This document shows, one piece after another, positions 21,026-31,975 of a DNA stretch of 64,000 nucleotides. The notes beneath the pieces were generated by a model that searched no databases, was not told the DNA's origin, and saw only the letters and a program-made list of their open reading frames with translations. Both the position numbers and the translations under genes were made by a program. The stretch is from positions 9,274,706 to 9,338,705 of the forward strand of contig NC_088296.1 in assembly GCF_032854445.1 (NCBI RefSeq), read 5' to 3'. Position 1 is the first letter of the stretch. Each line of letters starts with the position of its first letter. This stretch comes from Liolophura sinensis (lineage: Eukaryota; Mollusca; Polyplacophora; Chitonida; Chitonidae).

Positions 21026-22629
21026 GACAAGAACACAGTCACTTTCGATTTCAATCACAACATCTATAGCTGTCTCATATAAATTTACACAGTTCCGTGA
21101 TATGAACACGACGGAAGTTAGTTTCAATGGTGTTTAATGTCCCATTGGAGGGGGAATCTGACGAGATTCGAGCCTGTGACACGAGGCCTATGTCGTTTAA
21201 ATTAAAAAAAACAACATACGGTTTCGCTGCCAATTGCCGCCAGTGATAATGTTCACTACAAGAACATGTCAAAAAGTAGAGTTTAGACCTCAACACAGAT
21301 TGGTATAAAGCTAGTAAAACAAATCAGATCCCTTAATATGGAAAGCCTTTAATATTGTCATTGTGTACTAAATGTGATGGCCTTGTTGTAGGCCTTTTAA
21401 CGTCATGTTTGAAAAAACGTTCTGTCAGTAAGAGCACCTCGTGATCTAATTAGTAATCGACAATCCTTTAGCTCAACTGCGTGCAGCATATACCGTCCTT
21501 TGTGGCATCACGACAGTCGTTGTCGTGTCAGCGTATGCATGTGAGTTTCTTTCAGATTTGTCAACGTCTTAGGAGTAGTCCGTCCTCTGCTGTTGAAATG
21601 TTGAAATAATATTATTTGGTATTACCGAAGGACAGTCTCCTGATCTGAGATTTGTTGTCTGCCTCTTTGGTCCAGCACAACCCTCAGTACTTAAAGCAAA
21701 GGCTTTGATTTTAGACGCCGTTTTTCCTTTGTTTGTATTGTTTGTTTTTTTTTGTTCTTTTTTTTTGTAGAGATAATCAAAAAAACGGGGCAAATAAACA
21801 AATCTTTATTTATCCGTATCTTAGTAGCAAGAGAATATGTTGGCTGAGAGGAGCCACCATTATTTTACACCACATTACGGAGGCCAGCTACGGTGAACCC
21901 CTACTCCGAGTAAGCAGCAGAAAAAGAAAGGAGAATTCCACGCATCCTCGAGAAGATGGTTTCATGGCTTACACTCCGACATGCCAAATTTAAACAGTAA
22001 GAAATAACCTACTTGACAGAACCTAGAGCCACAAGTCGGCATCTTGCTAGAAACACCAAATACGGAAAGTATATATCACGGTGATATATACCAAAGTTGA
22101 TGCACGGACATCTGGTCGGGCGTGACCTGCCGATTGATCGAAGCGGGCCATTCGAACTCTCGTCTGCCAAGATGTCAGGGCCAAAGTGCAGTGTCGGGCT
22201 TACAGGTCTCTTAAGGCCAACCAGCCATCGGCTCCCACTGAAAACCTCTTTAAAGTGTGCTTTGTTTCTGAACTATTTTTGGAACATTCTGTTCCAGAAG
22301 TATTTCTACAATTCTATTCCAGTTCGTCGACCACTGTTTGACAATCTAGGCCAACATTCGACAAAGACGGTGAGAGAGAAGCTCGTCACCGACTGGCTGA
22401 CTTTCTCACTATAAGAGAGGAATTCTGTAAACTACTTATTTCTGTGCAGAGTTATACTCCCTTTACACTGGTCTGAGAGCCGTCCAATGTTCAGATGCTG
22501 TTATAACTTAGACTAGTAACATTTTCGTGAAACTATAGAATATTGCTTAGAACTATGCCTTCTATGTTCGCAACGCTTTAAGCAGTCCACTTTTCCCCTT
22601 GTTCAAGAAATTTGGAGTGAGTAAGTGAG
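21026..22629. other. No supportable gene
   Basis: There is an open frame of 105 codons at 22097-22414 and one of 86 at 21733-21993. Neither shows a domain, a signal peptide or good splice context. T-runs lie at 21745-21770. Confidence 0.4.
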
Positions 22630-22865
22630 TAAATGCTTGGGGTTTAACATCGTTCTCAACAATTTTTCAGTCATATGACGACAAAGGAGTCCTTAGAGTG
22701 CATGTAATGTACCTCCTTGAAGCCCTGACAGATTTGCACTGCTCTTTTATCTAGTGCTGCGTCACTGAGACACCTTACCGAAGGCAAGTAATGCGCCCCG
22801 CCCGAGCCATTATACTGATACGGGTCAACCAGTCGAAAACTGTTGGTCATCAACAACAAGCAGAT
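22630..22865 (-). repeat. Family B SINE, minus strand
   Basis: The + strand reads GAGTAAGTGAGTAAATGCTT, GGGGTTTAACATCGTTCTCA, ACAATTTTTCAGTCATATGA and, on the head side, CTGATACGGGTCAACCAGTC. This is the complement of the plus-strand copy at 20720-20945. The tRNA-like head is missing. Confidence 0.8.
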
Positions 22866-23680
22866 CGCCGTGTAAACCAGCTTAGAACAGAGATTGAGAC
22901 GTTTTCAGCGTGGGTCTCAAGGAAGCAATTTTAAATTACTTCCACTTTCAGTATCGTTCAATAACACACAGTGCTCAGACACATAAAAATATTTAGGGTG
23001 TGTGCAGACGGGCGATTTTCACCATCAAGTTAATGTCAAGTTTTGGGAGATTACTCACTTTCAAAAACTAGCACAACCTTTAATGGATTGCAAAAGAATG
23101 TATATCGTTTGTAGAAGATACTTAAGTTGGAAAATGTTACAAAGTAACTGAACAAATTTACATGCCCTGAAACAGCTGTTTCTTGAAGAAAAGTGTATTG
23201 TAACACCACGATACTGTGTCATCATTTGAAAGGTGGTTTTGTGGCAGAGAAAAAAAACCCAATTATATGGGTGAACAAATACAAATTAATTAAGTCTAAG
23301 AGTGAACTTAAATGTTAAAAATGCTTAAAAAGGAATATAGTTTTCTTGTTTGTGAGTTATTTAAAGACTTTTTGTGATTAGATCATAACATTAAATACAA
23401 AATTATATTGGCTGGCCAAAGGCTGTACTGGAGTATTTGAACGCGTAAGGCCCTTTGGCCACAGATATTACATGATCACCTTTACATAAATGACTATGTG
23501 GCTTGTTTATTTGTTACAATATTAATAAGCTGTAAAACAATAAACAATAGTATTTATCTTGTATTCCCTTTGTGTTTCTTGTACATGTAAGTTGGATGTG
23601 TTTTGTGTTCACAGTTGGTTTTCTTGTACATACATCTTAAACATTTTTTTAGCTTTTAGTACGTAGGCCTGCATAACGTT

Positions 23681-23812
23681 GTCGCGAACGGTGGCCGCCC
23701 TCGTCCCCTCGCCCCGCGACCCTGGTGCTAAGACGGAAATAATCGCGCGTGAATGGTACCGTTTTCATGCCGCGACTCACGCCGGAGGAGGACGAGGGCC
23801 ACCGTTTGCGAC
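23681..23812. repeat. GC-rich foldback element of about 132 bp
   Basis: GTCGCGAACGGTGGCC plus CTCGTCC at the left is the reverse complement of GGACGAG plus GGCCACCGTTTGCGAC at the right, with one mismatch and a 3-base bulge. The centre is also GC-rich and stands out from AT-rich surroundings. It looks like a small non-autonomous foldback element. I cannot assign a superfamily. Confidence 0.55.
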
Positions 23813-23819
23813 CAGGTCC

Positions 23820-24590
23820 AGATAGTAGTTATCTGGAGCCCAGTCCACTGACAGAAATTGACGTGTTCCCCTAGGTCATTATTAAACATATACATTAGAC
23901 TTGGGCAAATGGACAAACTTGTAGAGTCAAGCCAAAAAAATTATACATGAACAGAGTTCTTAAATGTCGTCTGAGCAGAAAACGCTTAGAAATTATGTAT
24001 TAATGTTTTATTACATCACCTATGGAATGTGCACACATAACTTGGGACAATATTGCTGAAGGTCAGATAAACACCATAGAAAATATCCTAAAGGACGATG
24101 TGCGTGGTATCACCGATTTAGATAACACGTTGTCTTTAAGCTGCTGTAAGAAAAATCAGGCTTCATATAAATGCTAACAGTGCCACCAGTATGGTGTAAT
24201 TTTGGTATCCAAAGTTCAAAAATCTTCTGAAGAGTAAGATGTAGCTCGCTGAAAACAATTTATTTGATATTATTCCATCATTTACTCTCCCAAATGTATC
24301 AGTTTGTTGAGAGGCCAATTATTTATACCAAAGATTCTCGTTCATGTCCATTTTCTTTGTATTTTCCATTTTCTCTCAGATTTTATTTTCATGATATATT
24401 ACTATAGTTCTCGATGAGACAAGCAGAGTAATCGGCGTGCCAGCGTGGTACAATGACCAATGAAGGCGGGGATATAGTTCATGTGGTGCGATACCCTGCT
24501 TCTCGGTGTGAATTTGATTCAAAATGATAGGGTTGATTCCGTGAACACAAGTCTATCCTTTAACCTGCAAATCGTGCTCCAAAGCGTGAT
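23820..24590. other. No gene seen
   Basis: AT-rich sequence with short frames only. A weak tRNA-like stretch (TGTGAATTTGATTCAAAAT at 24509-24527) may be the decayed head of a SINE. Confidence 0.35.
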
Positions 24591-24599
24591 TTCGACTTA

Positions 24600-24836
24600 C
24601 AAGAAGAACATGACTGATACATCCTAGACCTATGGCATAGCTGTGAGTTTAATTCCAGCCCATGCTGGCGTTCTCTCAAGACGTACGCGAGAAGATCTAC
24701 CATCAACCCGCGGATGGCCCTTCGTTTCTTCCGGCCTCTACCTGTTTTTCTCCCACCATAACGCTGGACGCCTTCGTATAATATTGAAACATTTTTAAGT
24801 ACTGCGTAAAATACCGTGAAATCAAAATAAATCAAT
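24600..24836 (+). repeat. SINE family A, diverged
   Basis: CTGTGAGTTTAATTCCAGCC (box B region), CATGCTGGCGTTCTCTC, CTCCCACCATAACGCTGG and AAGTACTGCGTAAAATACCG lie in family A order, with an AATAAATCAATAAA tail. Confidence 0.75.
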
Positions 24837-25435
24837 AAAAGCATACACGCAAACACGTATATTTTGCATGTGCGCATTTATAACGGTGAATGTGTGTACA
24901 CTGTGTGTGCCATCCCAGTCAGGTCAGCTTGGTCGAGACCAACCTCAGGTCCGAGACTCATGGTATTAACTTAGCTAACTTAATCAGTATAACAACTGTT
25001 TTGTTATACTGATTTTAATCCCATGTAGGTTGTGTTGATTTGTGTGTGACAGATGTAAGTTACACAAGATTTGCCGAGTCTCTATGTATCAGCCTAAATT
25101 AGACTTGTTTATTTTGCGTATAGCTCGGAAGTGGGCCTGTGATGTACACTGTAGGCTTACATTCTTAGGACAATGAAATGAACACAATGAAGTGATCATA
25201 CTTAATTCCACATTAGAGAATAACGAGAGAAAACACCTTACCATTTGTTTGCAGACATCATAATTCTGGGTTTGTCTCATTATTAACATACATTGTAGGT
25301 GCGGGTGGGAAGATATCACATTGATTCATAGACATGGATGGACAGATGGTACATAAATAGAGGAGGATATAGAAAGTTGCAGGAAAAGCACATTGTCACA
25401 TCCGACATTGTCACATCGATATATTATATATTTAT

Positions 25436-25582
25436 CTATTTTACGCCGTACTCAAGAATATTTCACTTATACGACGGTGGTCATCATTATGATGGGAGAA
25501 AACCGGGTAGAGCACGGGGGAAACCCACAACCATCCGCAGGTTTCTGACATATCTACCCACGTATATACAACGGGAGAGGTA
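25436..25582 (-). repeat. SINE family A, truncated
   Basis: The + strand reads TTTTACGCCGTACTCAAGAA, ACGACGGTGGTCATCATTAT and GGGGGAAACCCACAACCATC. The head side is lost. Confidence 0.8.
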
Positions 25583-25874
25583 AGTTGTCCATTCATGAGT
25601 GTAGCTCGAGTGGTACCGTTCTCGTGCGGGCCGCGGGCGAGATGTCTTCATCCGGCTTTCATATCAATTCTTTACTCATCTTGTGTACTTTCTTTGTCCG
25701 TATTAGTTTGCTGTACATTTAATGCCACTTGAATTCTGTGTGCAGCTGATGTAACTGTAGCATTATAATCTCATTATACTGGTGTCAGAGAATCCATATT
25801 AGGTTCCCGCCAAAAATATAAAGTATATTTCGACAGTATTGAGTTTGAAAGCAAATGTGATAACAAATATAAAT

Positions 25875-26145
25875 GGCTCCCTCGCTTGCCACTCGGCACT
25901 TGAAGTATAGAGCAAGGAAACAGGGGCTGTTTGGCCCAGTGTCAGTATAAGGTGACTGGGTGGCGTATAATGGGACGTGTCATGTCTGCTGTCCTCGGCA
26001 GGATGTATCCGTGGCGACACCCTTTTGGTGGCATGGACACGCCCTGCCACAAGACAACACCATGTATGCATACCCACCTAATGACTCTCCGTCGTTATAT
26101 GGCAGAAAAATTGTTCAGTTCGACGTAAAACCCCAAGCATGCGTG
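25875..26145 (+). repeat. Family B SINE inside duplication copy 1
   Basis: AGAGCAAGGAAACAGGGGCT, GTGTCAGTATAAGGTGACTG, CGCCCTGCCACAAGACAACA, CACCTAATGACTCTCCGTCG and GACGTAAAACCCCAAGCATG lie in family B order. The counterpart in copy 2 (27715-27850) lacks the middle, so the two copies have since diverged by a deletion. Confidence 0.8.
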
Positions 26146-26564
26146 GCACAGACATATACAAACTAATATAAATGATTTGAACCCAACTGCTAAAGTAATT
26201 TTATGGAAACTTGTATATTACTTGAAATACGGGATTCGCACATAACCTAGAGTTGGAAGGGAGCTAACCATTGTAGAGCATAAATGTGTGAAAGCATATT
26301 GAGGGATCTATCTCCCCTTCTCAGATCACGTGCATTTCTCAGAACTAAGTATTTTCTATTTCAGACTGCGCAATTTTGTGACGTTGCGAAGCACGGTGGG
26401 ATTTGGTGTCGACAACTAACTCCTGTAAGATCGAGTAGGTCTATTTTGCGGCGGGATGTTTATCGGGTGAAGGAATTGCCTTTACTCAAACGCCTCAGAC
26501 AGTATTTAATTGGTCTGGTCGTCCTCAAATCGACACAAAGTAAGATATACGACTGGGGCGTGTC

Positions 26565-26573
26565 TTTATATAG
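26565..26573 (+). promoter_or_regulatory. TATA-like site, duplication copy 1
   Basis: TTTATATAG is kept at the equivalent place in copy 2 (28272-28280, where it is TTATATAAA). About 140 bases further on, both copies keep GATGGTAGGTAAATTATT, a good splice donor context. This fits a promoter and non-coding first exon for the TRIM-like locus downstream. Inference only. Confidence 0.35.
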
Positions 26574-28272
26574 ACTCTACTCTCAACCTATGGGTGAACC
26601 TCTAACACTGTCGATACGCGCAGTCAGAATATTTCCATCTCACGGAAAACGACAAATTTTGGTTCATGCTATTAATTGTGTTCATTTTGTCACTATATAT
26701 ACAGGGCGATGGTAGGTAAATTATTACTGTGAGATTCTGAAGCTTTGACCTTGAAAGGAATTATGCAGACTTTTGCTGAAGGTCGTTTATTGGCGGTGAC
26801 GTGTCGCCTGTTCTACACAAAGCCGGAACAACCCAACCAGGGATCGCTATTTTTTTGCTTCCTTACTTGTTTACTTTGTTTACAACGCTTCCTTGCCTGA
26901 CTGAACCAAATATAAACACTTGTGTTTAAGCGACATCGTCTTCATCATATCTATTTTATAAAGTCCCAGATGTATATGTAAGCATGAAGTGACTACGTGT
27001 AGTATTGACGCCCACTCACAGCCTCGCCTACTGATCCGGATAATGGAGGGTGTAGCCTGACACAGCGTCGCCCGTCAGGACGGTCCTATGCCCACATGCA
27101 GGCCAATTATAGATTAGCCCTGTATCTGTCTAGACATGTGTGTCACACTTCTGGTGTGCAGCAGTCAAAACTTTTGACATTCGCCGCAATTATCATATAA
27201 TGTCCATTTTTCTTCACTACTATTGCAGAGCAGATGTTTGACTCCATTATCATGTAGAGATAAGTTCCTTTGCGTGTCGCTGCCGTCCAGATGTTTGACC
27301 CGATTATCATATAGGGTAATGCCCCCCCCCCCCCCCCCCACTACCACCATAGTTCAGATGTTTGACCCAATTATCTTATACCTGAAGTCCAACCATTTCT
27401 GTTAATCGTATTTGCTGTTTGGCTGGTCTTACCTTTAAATCAGCAGACTCTCGTTTTCACACGACAACCTGCTGTTCATGGATGGAGATTTTATAAAGGT
27501 GTCATCACCTGCAACATGTCTGGCCAAACTGGCTTGACCAGATGTTTGTCAAAAAAATGTGCGTTACACGATAAATGCTAGAATCGCCAAATGTCTAACT
27601 AAGCAGTTATTTCTACTCAGGGAAGCGAGGTGCAAAGACGTCCAAAGATGTAAAGTATATTTTGAAAGTATAGTGTTTGAAAGCAAATGTGATAATAAAT
27701 AGAAATGGCTCCCTCGCTTCCCACTGAGCCCTGGAAGTACACGCCCTGCCACAAGAAAACACCATGTATGTACACACACCTAATGATTCTTCTTCGTCAT
27801 ATGGCTGAAAAATTTTTTCGGTTCGACGTAAAACCCCAGGTATGCATTGTACAGAGATATAGAAACTAATATAAATGATTTGAACCCAACTGCTGAAGTA
27901 ATTTTATGCAAACTGGTACATATCTTAAAATACGTCATTTGCATTATAGCCTAGAGTTAAAAGGGAACTGTGCTAAACATTTGTAGAGTGTAAATGTGTA
28001 AAAGCAAATTAACGGATTTACCTCCCCTCCTCAGATCACGTGCATTTCTCATTACTAAGTATTTTCCATTTCAGACTGCACCGTTTTGTGAAGTTGTGAA
28101 GCACGGAGGGATTTGTGTTGACAGGTAAGTCCTGTAAGATCGACTACGTTTATTCCGTGATGTTTCTGTTAGATGAGAAAATTGTCTTTACTCGGTCGTG
28201 ATACCGACAGTATTTAGTTGGTGTGGTCATCCTCAAATCGACACAGACTAGACATACGACTTGGACGTTTCT

Positions 28273-28280
28273 TATATAAA
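28273..28280 (+). promoter_or_regulatory. TATA-like site, duplication copy 2
   Basis: TATATAAA is closer to the TATA consensus than its counterpart in copy 1. It is followed at 28416-28421 by the donor-like GTAGGT. If the TRIM locus is transcribed, this nearer copy is the better candidate promoter. Confidence 0.38.
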
Positions 28281-28812
28281 CTCTACCCTCAGCCTGTGGG
28301 TAAACCTCTAACATTGTCGATACGCAGTCAGAATATTTCCATCTCACTCGAAACGGCTAATTTTGGTTCGTGTTGTTAACTGTGTCCATCTTGTCACCAT
28401 ACATACAAGACGATGGTAGGTAAATTATTATTGTGAGTTTCTGAAGCTTTCACCTTGAAAGGCATTATGCAGACTTGTGCTTAAGGTCGATTACTAGCGG
28501 TGACGTGTCGCCTGTGGTACACAAAGTTTATAGAGTACATTTGTTGACTAGATTTCTTGTTTACTTTATTAACAACGCTTGCCTGACTGAATATATATGA
28601 CTTGTATATAAGCGACCTTCTCTTCATCAATTTTATTTTATACAGTCCCAGATGTATATGTAATCATGAAGTGACTACATGTAGTATTGACGCTACACAC
28701 AATAGACATCACAACCTGGCCTACTGATCGATAATGGGCGACACCTGACACAGTGTCGCCGGTCAGGACGGTCGTATGCCCACATGCATGCAGGTTATAG
28801 ATTAGCTAGGGT

Positions 28813-29145
28813 TGTCTGTGTGAAGTTTTAACACACGCTAACATACTTCTACGGCCTATAGCTTGCATATCTCCTGTCCAGGCTGACAGGGTGTTCAACT
28901 ATTCTTAGACACAGAATTAACAGCCAATGAACAGCCAGTTAAATAAACAGAGCATTGAACAAGGTGCTTTCCGCCAGGTCCGCGATGTACATATATAACA
29001 GGGCCTGTTATGCTTATAACATATAGGCCACGATATCCGCCAGGAAAGTGGCCCTAAAACCAGTAAATAATTATAACATATAACACAAAGGTCCGCAGAC
29101 TAACAGTACATGAAAAACGTTAAATAGTCATACATAACACACTGT
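28813..29145 (+). repeat. Interspersed element Y, short copy
   Basis: CAGCCAATGAACAGCCAGTTA, ACAGGGCCTGTTATGCTTAT and GTCCGCAGACTAACAGTACA recur at 56160-56335, with the same end (AGTCATACATAACA). It is absent from duplication copy 1, so it inserted into copy 2 after the duplication or was lost from copy 1. Confidence 0.75.
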
Positions 29146-29635
29146 AGACCAGTTGTGTGACTCGATTACCATATAGCGTCATGTCTCCTTTACTACCACT
29201 GTAGACCAGATGTTTGACCCAATTATCTTATACCTCAAGTTCCACCATTTCTGTTGAAGGTGTTTGCTAAATGGCTATAAATGGATTTAGCTGTATAATG
29301 CCGTCCTCACTGGCAAGCACGTCTGGCCAAATTGGCTTGATCAGATGTTTGTCAAAAAATGTCTGGTACATGATAAATGCTGGAATCGTCAAATATCTAA
29401 CTAAACAGTTATTTCACTCAGGGAATCGAGGTGCTCGAACTCTCATATTCCATATGTATAGTAATGCTTCTTCAGCAATAGCGACAAAAAATACTGTACC
29501 CCATATGTTGTTGGAAGAGAGGAACAGGCACTGAACCGCAGATGGAGACTGTGTACTGTGTTGAAATATTATATTTTCGTAAATGGGAGAACCTGTATTG
29601 GTACCAGTGTAAGTAATTAGTTGGTTTTATTTCAG

Positions 29636-30323
29636 TGAAAAACCGAGCGTGTAATGGCTGAAAGTAAGAAAAAACGTGAAGCGGTTCTTACATGTCCGAT
29701 ATGTGTGGAGACATTCTGAAAACCAGTAACTTTACATTGTCAGCATAGTTTTTGTAGAGAGTGTATTGGTGTGTATGCTGACAAGTGTAACCCGGAACAG
29801 ACAGATGAGGCCTCCTGCAGTAGGGGAGTGAGGGTGTTCACCAGCTGATATCATGCCCTGTATGTCGGACGCCAACCAGTCTGGGGAGAGAAGGTGTAGC
29901 TGGGTCTGCCTACCAACTTTCATCTGACAGAAATAGTGGAGTGGTTCTCTTCTGCTTTGAAGGTTGAGGATGACACCCCATATTGTTCTCTGTGTGATGA
30001 TGATAATCAGGCTAAAGCTGTCAAGTTTTGTACCCACTGTTGTTTACTGTATTGTAAGGACTGTCTGGCCACTTTTCATCCCATGAGGGGGGCTGTTAAA
30101 CGTCACCGGTTGATTTCGTCCTGGAGTACCTCTCTCATAAAACCTCACAGCGACAGACCAGCAGGGATGAACAATCAACTCAGCAAGCAGTCATGTGCGA
30201 GACATGTTCAACCATTGTGCTTGTACTGTGTACCGTGCCGGATGATGATCTGTATAGGGTGTGTAGATGACCATCCAAAACACGCTATGCAAGGTAATAC
30301 CATCTGCAGCTGAGAATGACAAG
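29636..30323 (+). pseudogene. TRIM exon 1: RING and B-boxes with stop and frame changes
   Basis: After the acceptor TTTTATTTCAG, the ATG at 29654 opens MAESKKKREAVLTCPICVETF and then TGA. The frame continues KPVTLHCQHSFCRECI, a typical first RING half. The second half, CPVCRTPTSLGREG, is in another frame (from 29851). The B-box region returns to the first frame: YCSLCDDD, KFCTHC, YCKDC, then a second set CARHVQPLCLYC, MICIGC. After HAMQ a third frame change is needed to reach IPSAAENDK and the donor GTAATG. Confidence 0.82.
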
Positions 30324-30650
30324 GTAATGCGAAAAAGACATTTGTATGTCAGACAACATCCAAAATGGATGTTCTGAGTCATTAATCGTACGGTCAATTC
30401 CAATACAACAATTAACGCGAACGAAAAACTAAGAAATTGTGTAAGTTCCAAATTACTTTGGAATCATGCAAAGAGAAGTAATAAACAGTTTTCAGTATCT
30501 AAGTGATAAATCAAAATAAATATGTCATGATTTGTAACTATATATTGACCCAAAGTTTGTAATCTATAGTAAAGAATGGGGCTGTTTGTCCTGTATCCTA
30601 GTGAGTCGTTTGCAATGTGGATTTTTTTATGTAACTTTTTTCCATTGCAG

Positions 30651-30746
30651 CTAGCTGTTTTGAACAAGACTGGTGAACTGGAGAAAGTACTACAAGAAAC
30701 AAATAAATCATTGTCTGGAGTGATGAGGCTGCATAATAAGATACAA
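30651..30746 (+). pseudogene. TRIM coiled-coil exon, 96 bp
   Basis: TTTTTTCCATTGCAG is the acceptor and GTTGGT the donor. It is open in one frame (LAVLNKTGELEKVLQETNKS onward) with heptad-like leucine spacing. It enters and leaves in phase 0. Confidence 0.8.
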
Positions 30747-31068
30747 GTTGGTATTTTTTATGACACTTAGTCAAGTTGTGATTACTTGCATACTTGGTAA
30801 TGTAAATTTTTGCTATGATTCACAAATCCAGGAAACATACAGCTGTCAATTATCTAATATTGATAAATCTCTTTTTTTGTCACACATTATAGATGTGTAG
30901 TTACAGTTAAAGAGTTAAACCGAACAGAGGCGACCTTTTACAAGAACTTAATAGGGTAAGGACATGGACTGATGCAGGGATTCATTTGCATGACGGACAA
31001 GTCTATTTACTTATTTCTGATTTATCCAATCAAACTATCATATCATTATTATGACTTTTTCTCAGTGG

Positions 31069-31322
31069 GGGCCTCCGTGGCTCAGTCGGTTAAAGCGCTA
31101 GCGCACCGTAATGACCCAGGAGCCTCTCACCAATGCGGTCGCTGTGAGTTCAAGTCCAGCTCATGCTGGCCTCCTCTCCGGCCGTACGTGAGAAGGTCTG
31201 TCAGCAACCTGCGGATGGTCGTGGGTTCCCCCCGGGCTCTGCCCGGTTTCCACCCACCATAATGCTGGCCGCCGTCGCATAAGTGAAATATTCTTGAGTA
31301 CGGCGTAAAACACCAATCAAAA
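31069..31322 (+). repeat. Full-length SINE family A in a TRIM intron
   Basis: It starts GGGGCCTCCGTGGCTCAGTC, with box A TGGCTCAGTCGG and box B GAGTTCAAGTCC. It continues through CTGGCCTCCTCTCCGGCCGT and ends GAGTACGGCGTAAAACACCA then TCAAAACAAAAAAA. It is the cleanest plus-strand copy in the window and a good local reference for the family. Confidence 0.93.
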
Positions 31323-31744
31323 CAAAAAAATCTTCTCCGTGACACCGGCGCGGTATGCCCACCTCAGGCAACTCCAGTACATACATCATCGCCGATCATA
31401 CCTTGTCATAATATCTATATTTTATATACGTACTCCACATATGTGATGAGGCGACCCTGTTAGTGTTTGAACCAACCACTGATGGTCTCCACAGCATAAA
31501 GGCTGCAGCATCTCACCCAGCTCGGAGTACCAGTTGTGATGTTGAACCAACAACGTTTCTGAGTCGACACCTCTATGTATATGTACGCCACTAGACTAAA
31601 GGGAAATCCCCTCCAGCCAGTACGTACATTGTGGACACAATTATGTTTGCTTATATTCCACCATGTTACATATACATACACAATTTCTTAGACACACCTA
31701 CGATGGTCTGGATGAGATAATAAACTTTCTTTTTTGTCTGGCAG

Positions 31745-31975
31745 GAAAACAAGGAACTTCACACTCAAGAGGTAGAAAGGGCTTATTGTGCAGCCTTTGA
31801 AGCCTTACAAACCTGGAGGCTACACTCCTTAGACGTCATAAAAACGCGTTATTCACAATGGAGTGTGGAGTGTAGCGCCATACTCAAATATTTCCAAATA
31901 CAGGTCAGGGAAATGGAGAGGATGGTACAGGCTTCCAAAGGTTTGTTAGCCTCGATGGTCGTGGAATTTTCACAA
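31745..31975 (+). pseudogene. TRIM coiled-coil exon, 231 bp
   Basis: The acceptor is TTGTCTGGCAG and the donor GTAAGT. The exon is open in one frame for all 77 codons (ENKELHTQEVERAYCAAF onward) and ends with LLASMVVEFSQ, like the end of the TRIM coiled coil. Phase 0 at both ends. Confidence 0.82.

Larger units (their letters stand above)
25812..27635 (+). repeat. Tandem segmental duplication, copy 1 (about 1.8 kb)
   Basis: It aligns by eye along its length with 27641-29445. Shared landmarks include GTTTGAAAGCAAATGTGATAA, CAGATCACGTGCATTTCTCA, CTAACACTGTCGATACGC (CTAACATTGTCGATACGC in copy 2), GCGATGGTAGGTAAATTATT (ACGATGG in copy 2) and CCAGATGTTTGACCC. It ends at GGGAAGCGAGGTGC, just before copy 2 begins. 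It carries a family B SINE at 25875-26145 and a C-run at about 27322-27339. Confidence 0.85.
27641..29445 (+). repeat. Tandem segmental duplication, copy 2 (about 1.8 kb)
   Basis: It is homologous to 25812-27635. It differs by a deletion inside the family B SINE, loss of the 143-codon open frame present in copy 1, one fewer GATGTTTGACCC repeat, and an inserted foreign repeat at about 28813-29145. It ends at GGGAATCGAGGTGC, about 190 bases before the first TRIM exon. Confidence 0.85.

Noticed and set aside
26284-26715. 143-codon open frame in duplication copy 1
   Set aside because: The homologous stretch in copy 2 is broken by indels, and the best-conserved parts are non-coding landmarks (TATA-like site, donor-like site).
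31069-31145. True tRNA gene at SINE heads
   Set aside because: Box A and box B are present, but the acceptor stem does not pair and the sequence continues straight into SINE body and tail.
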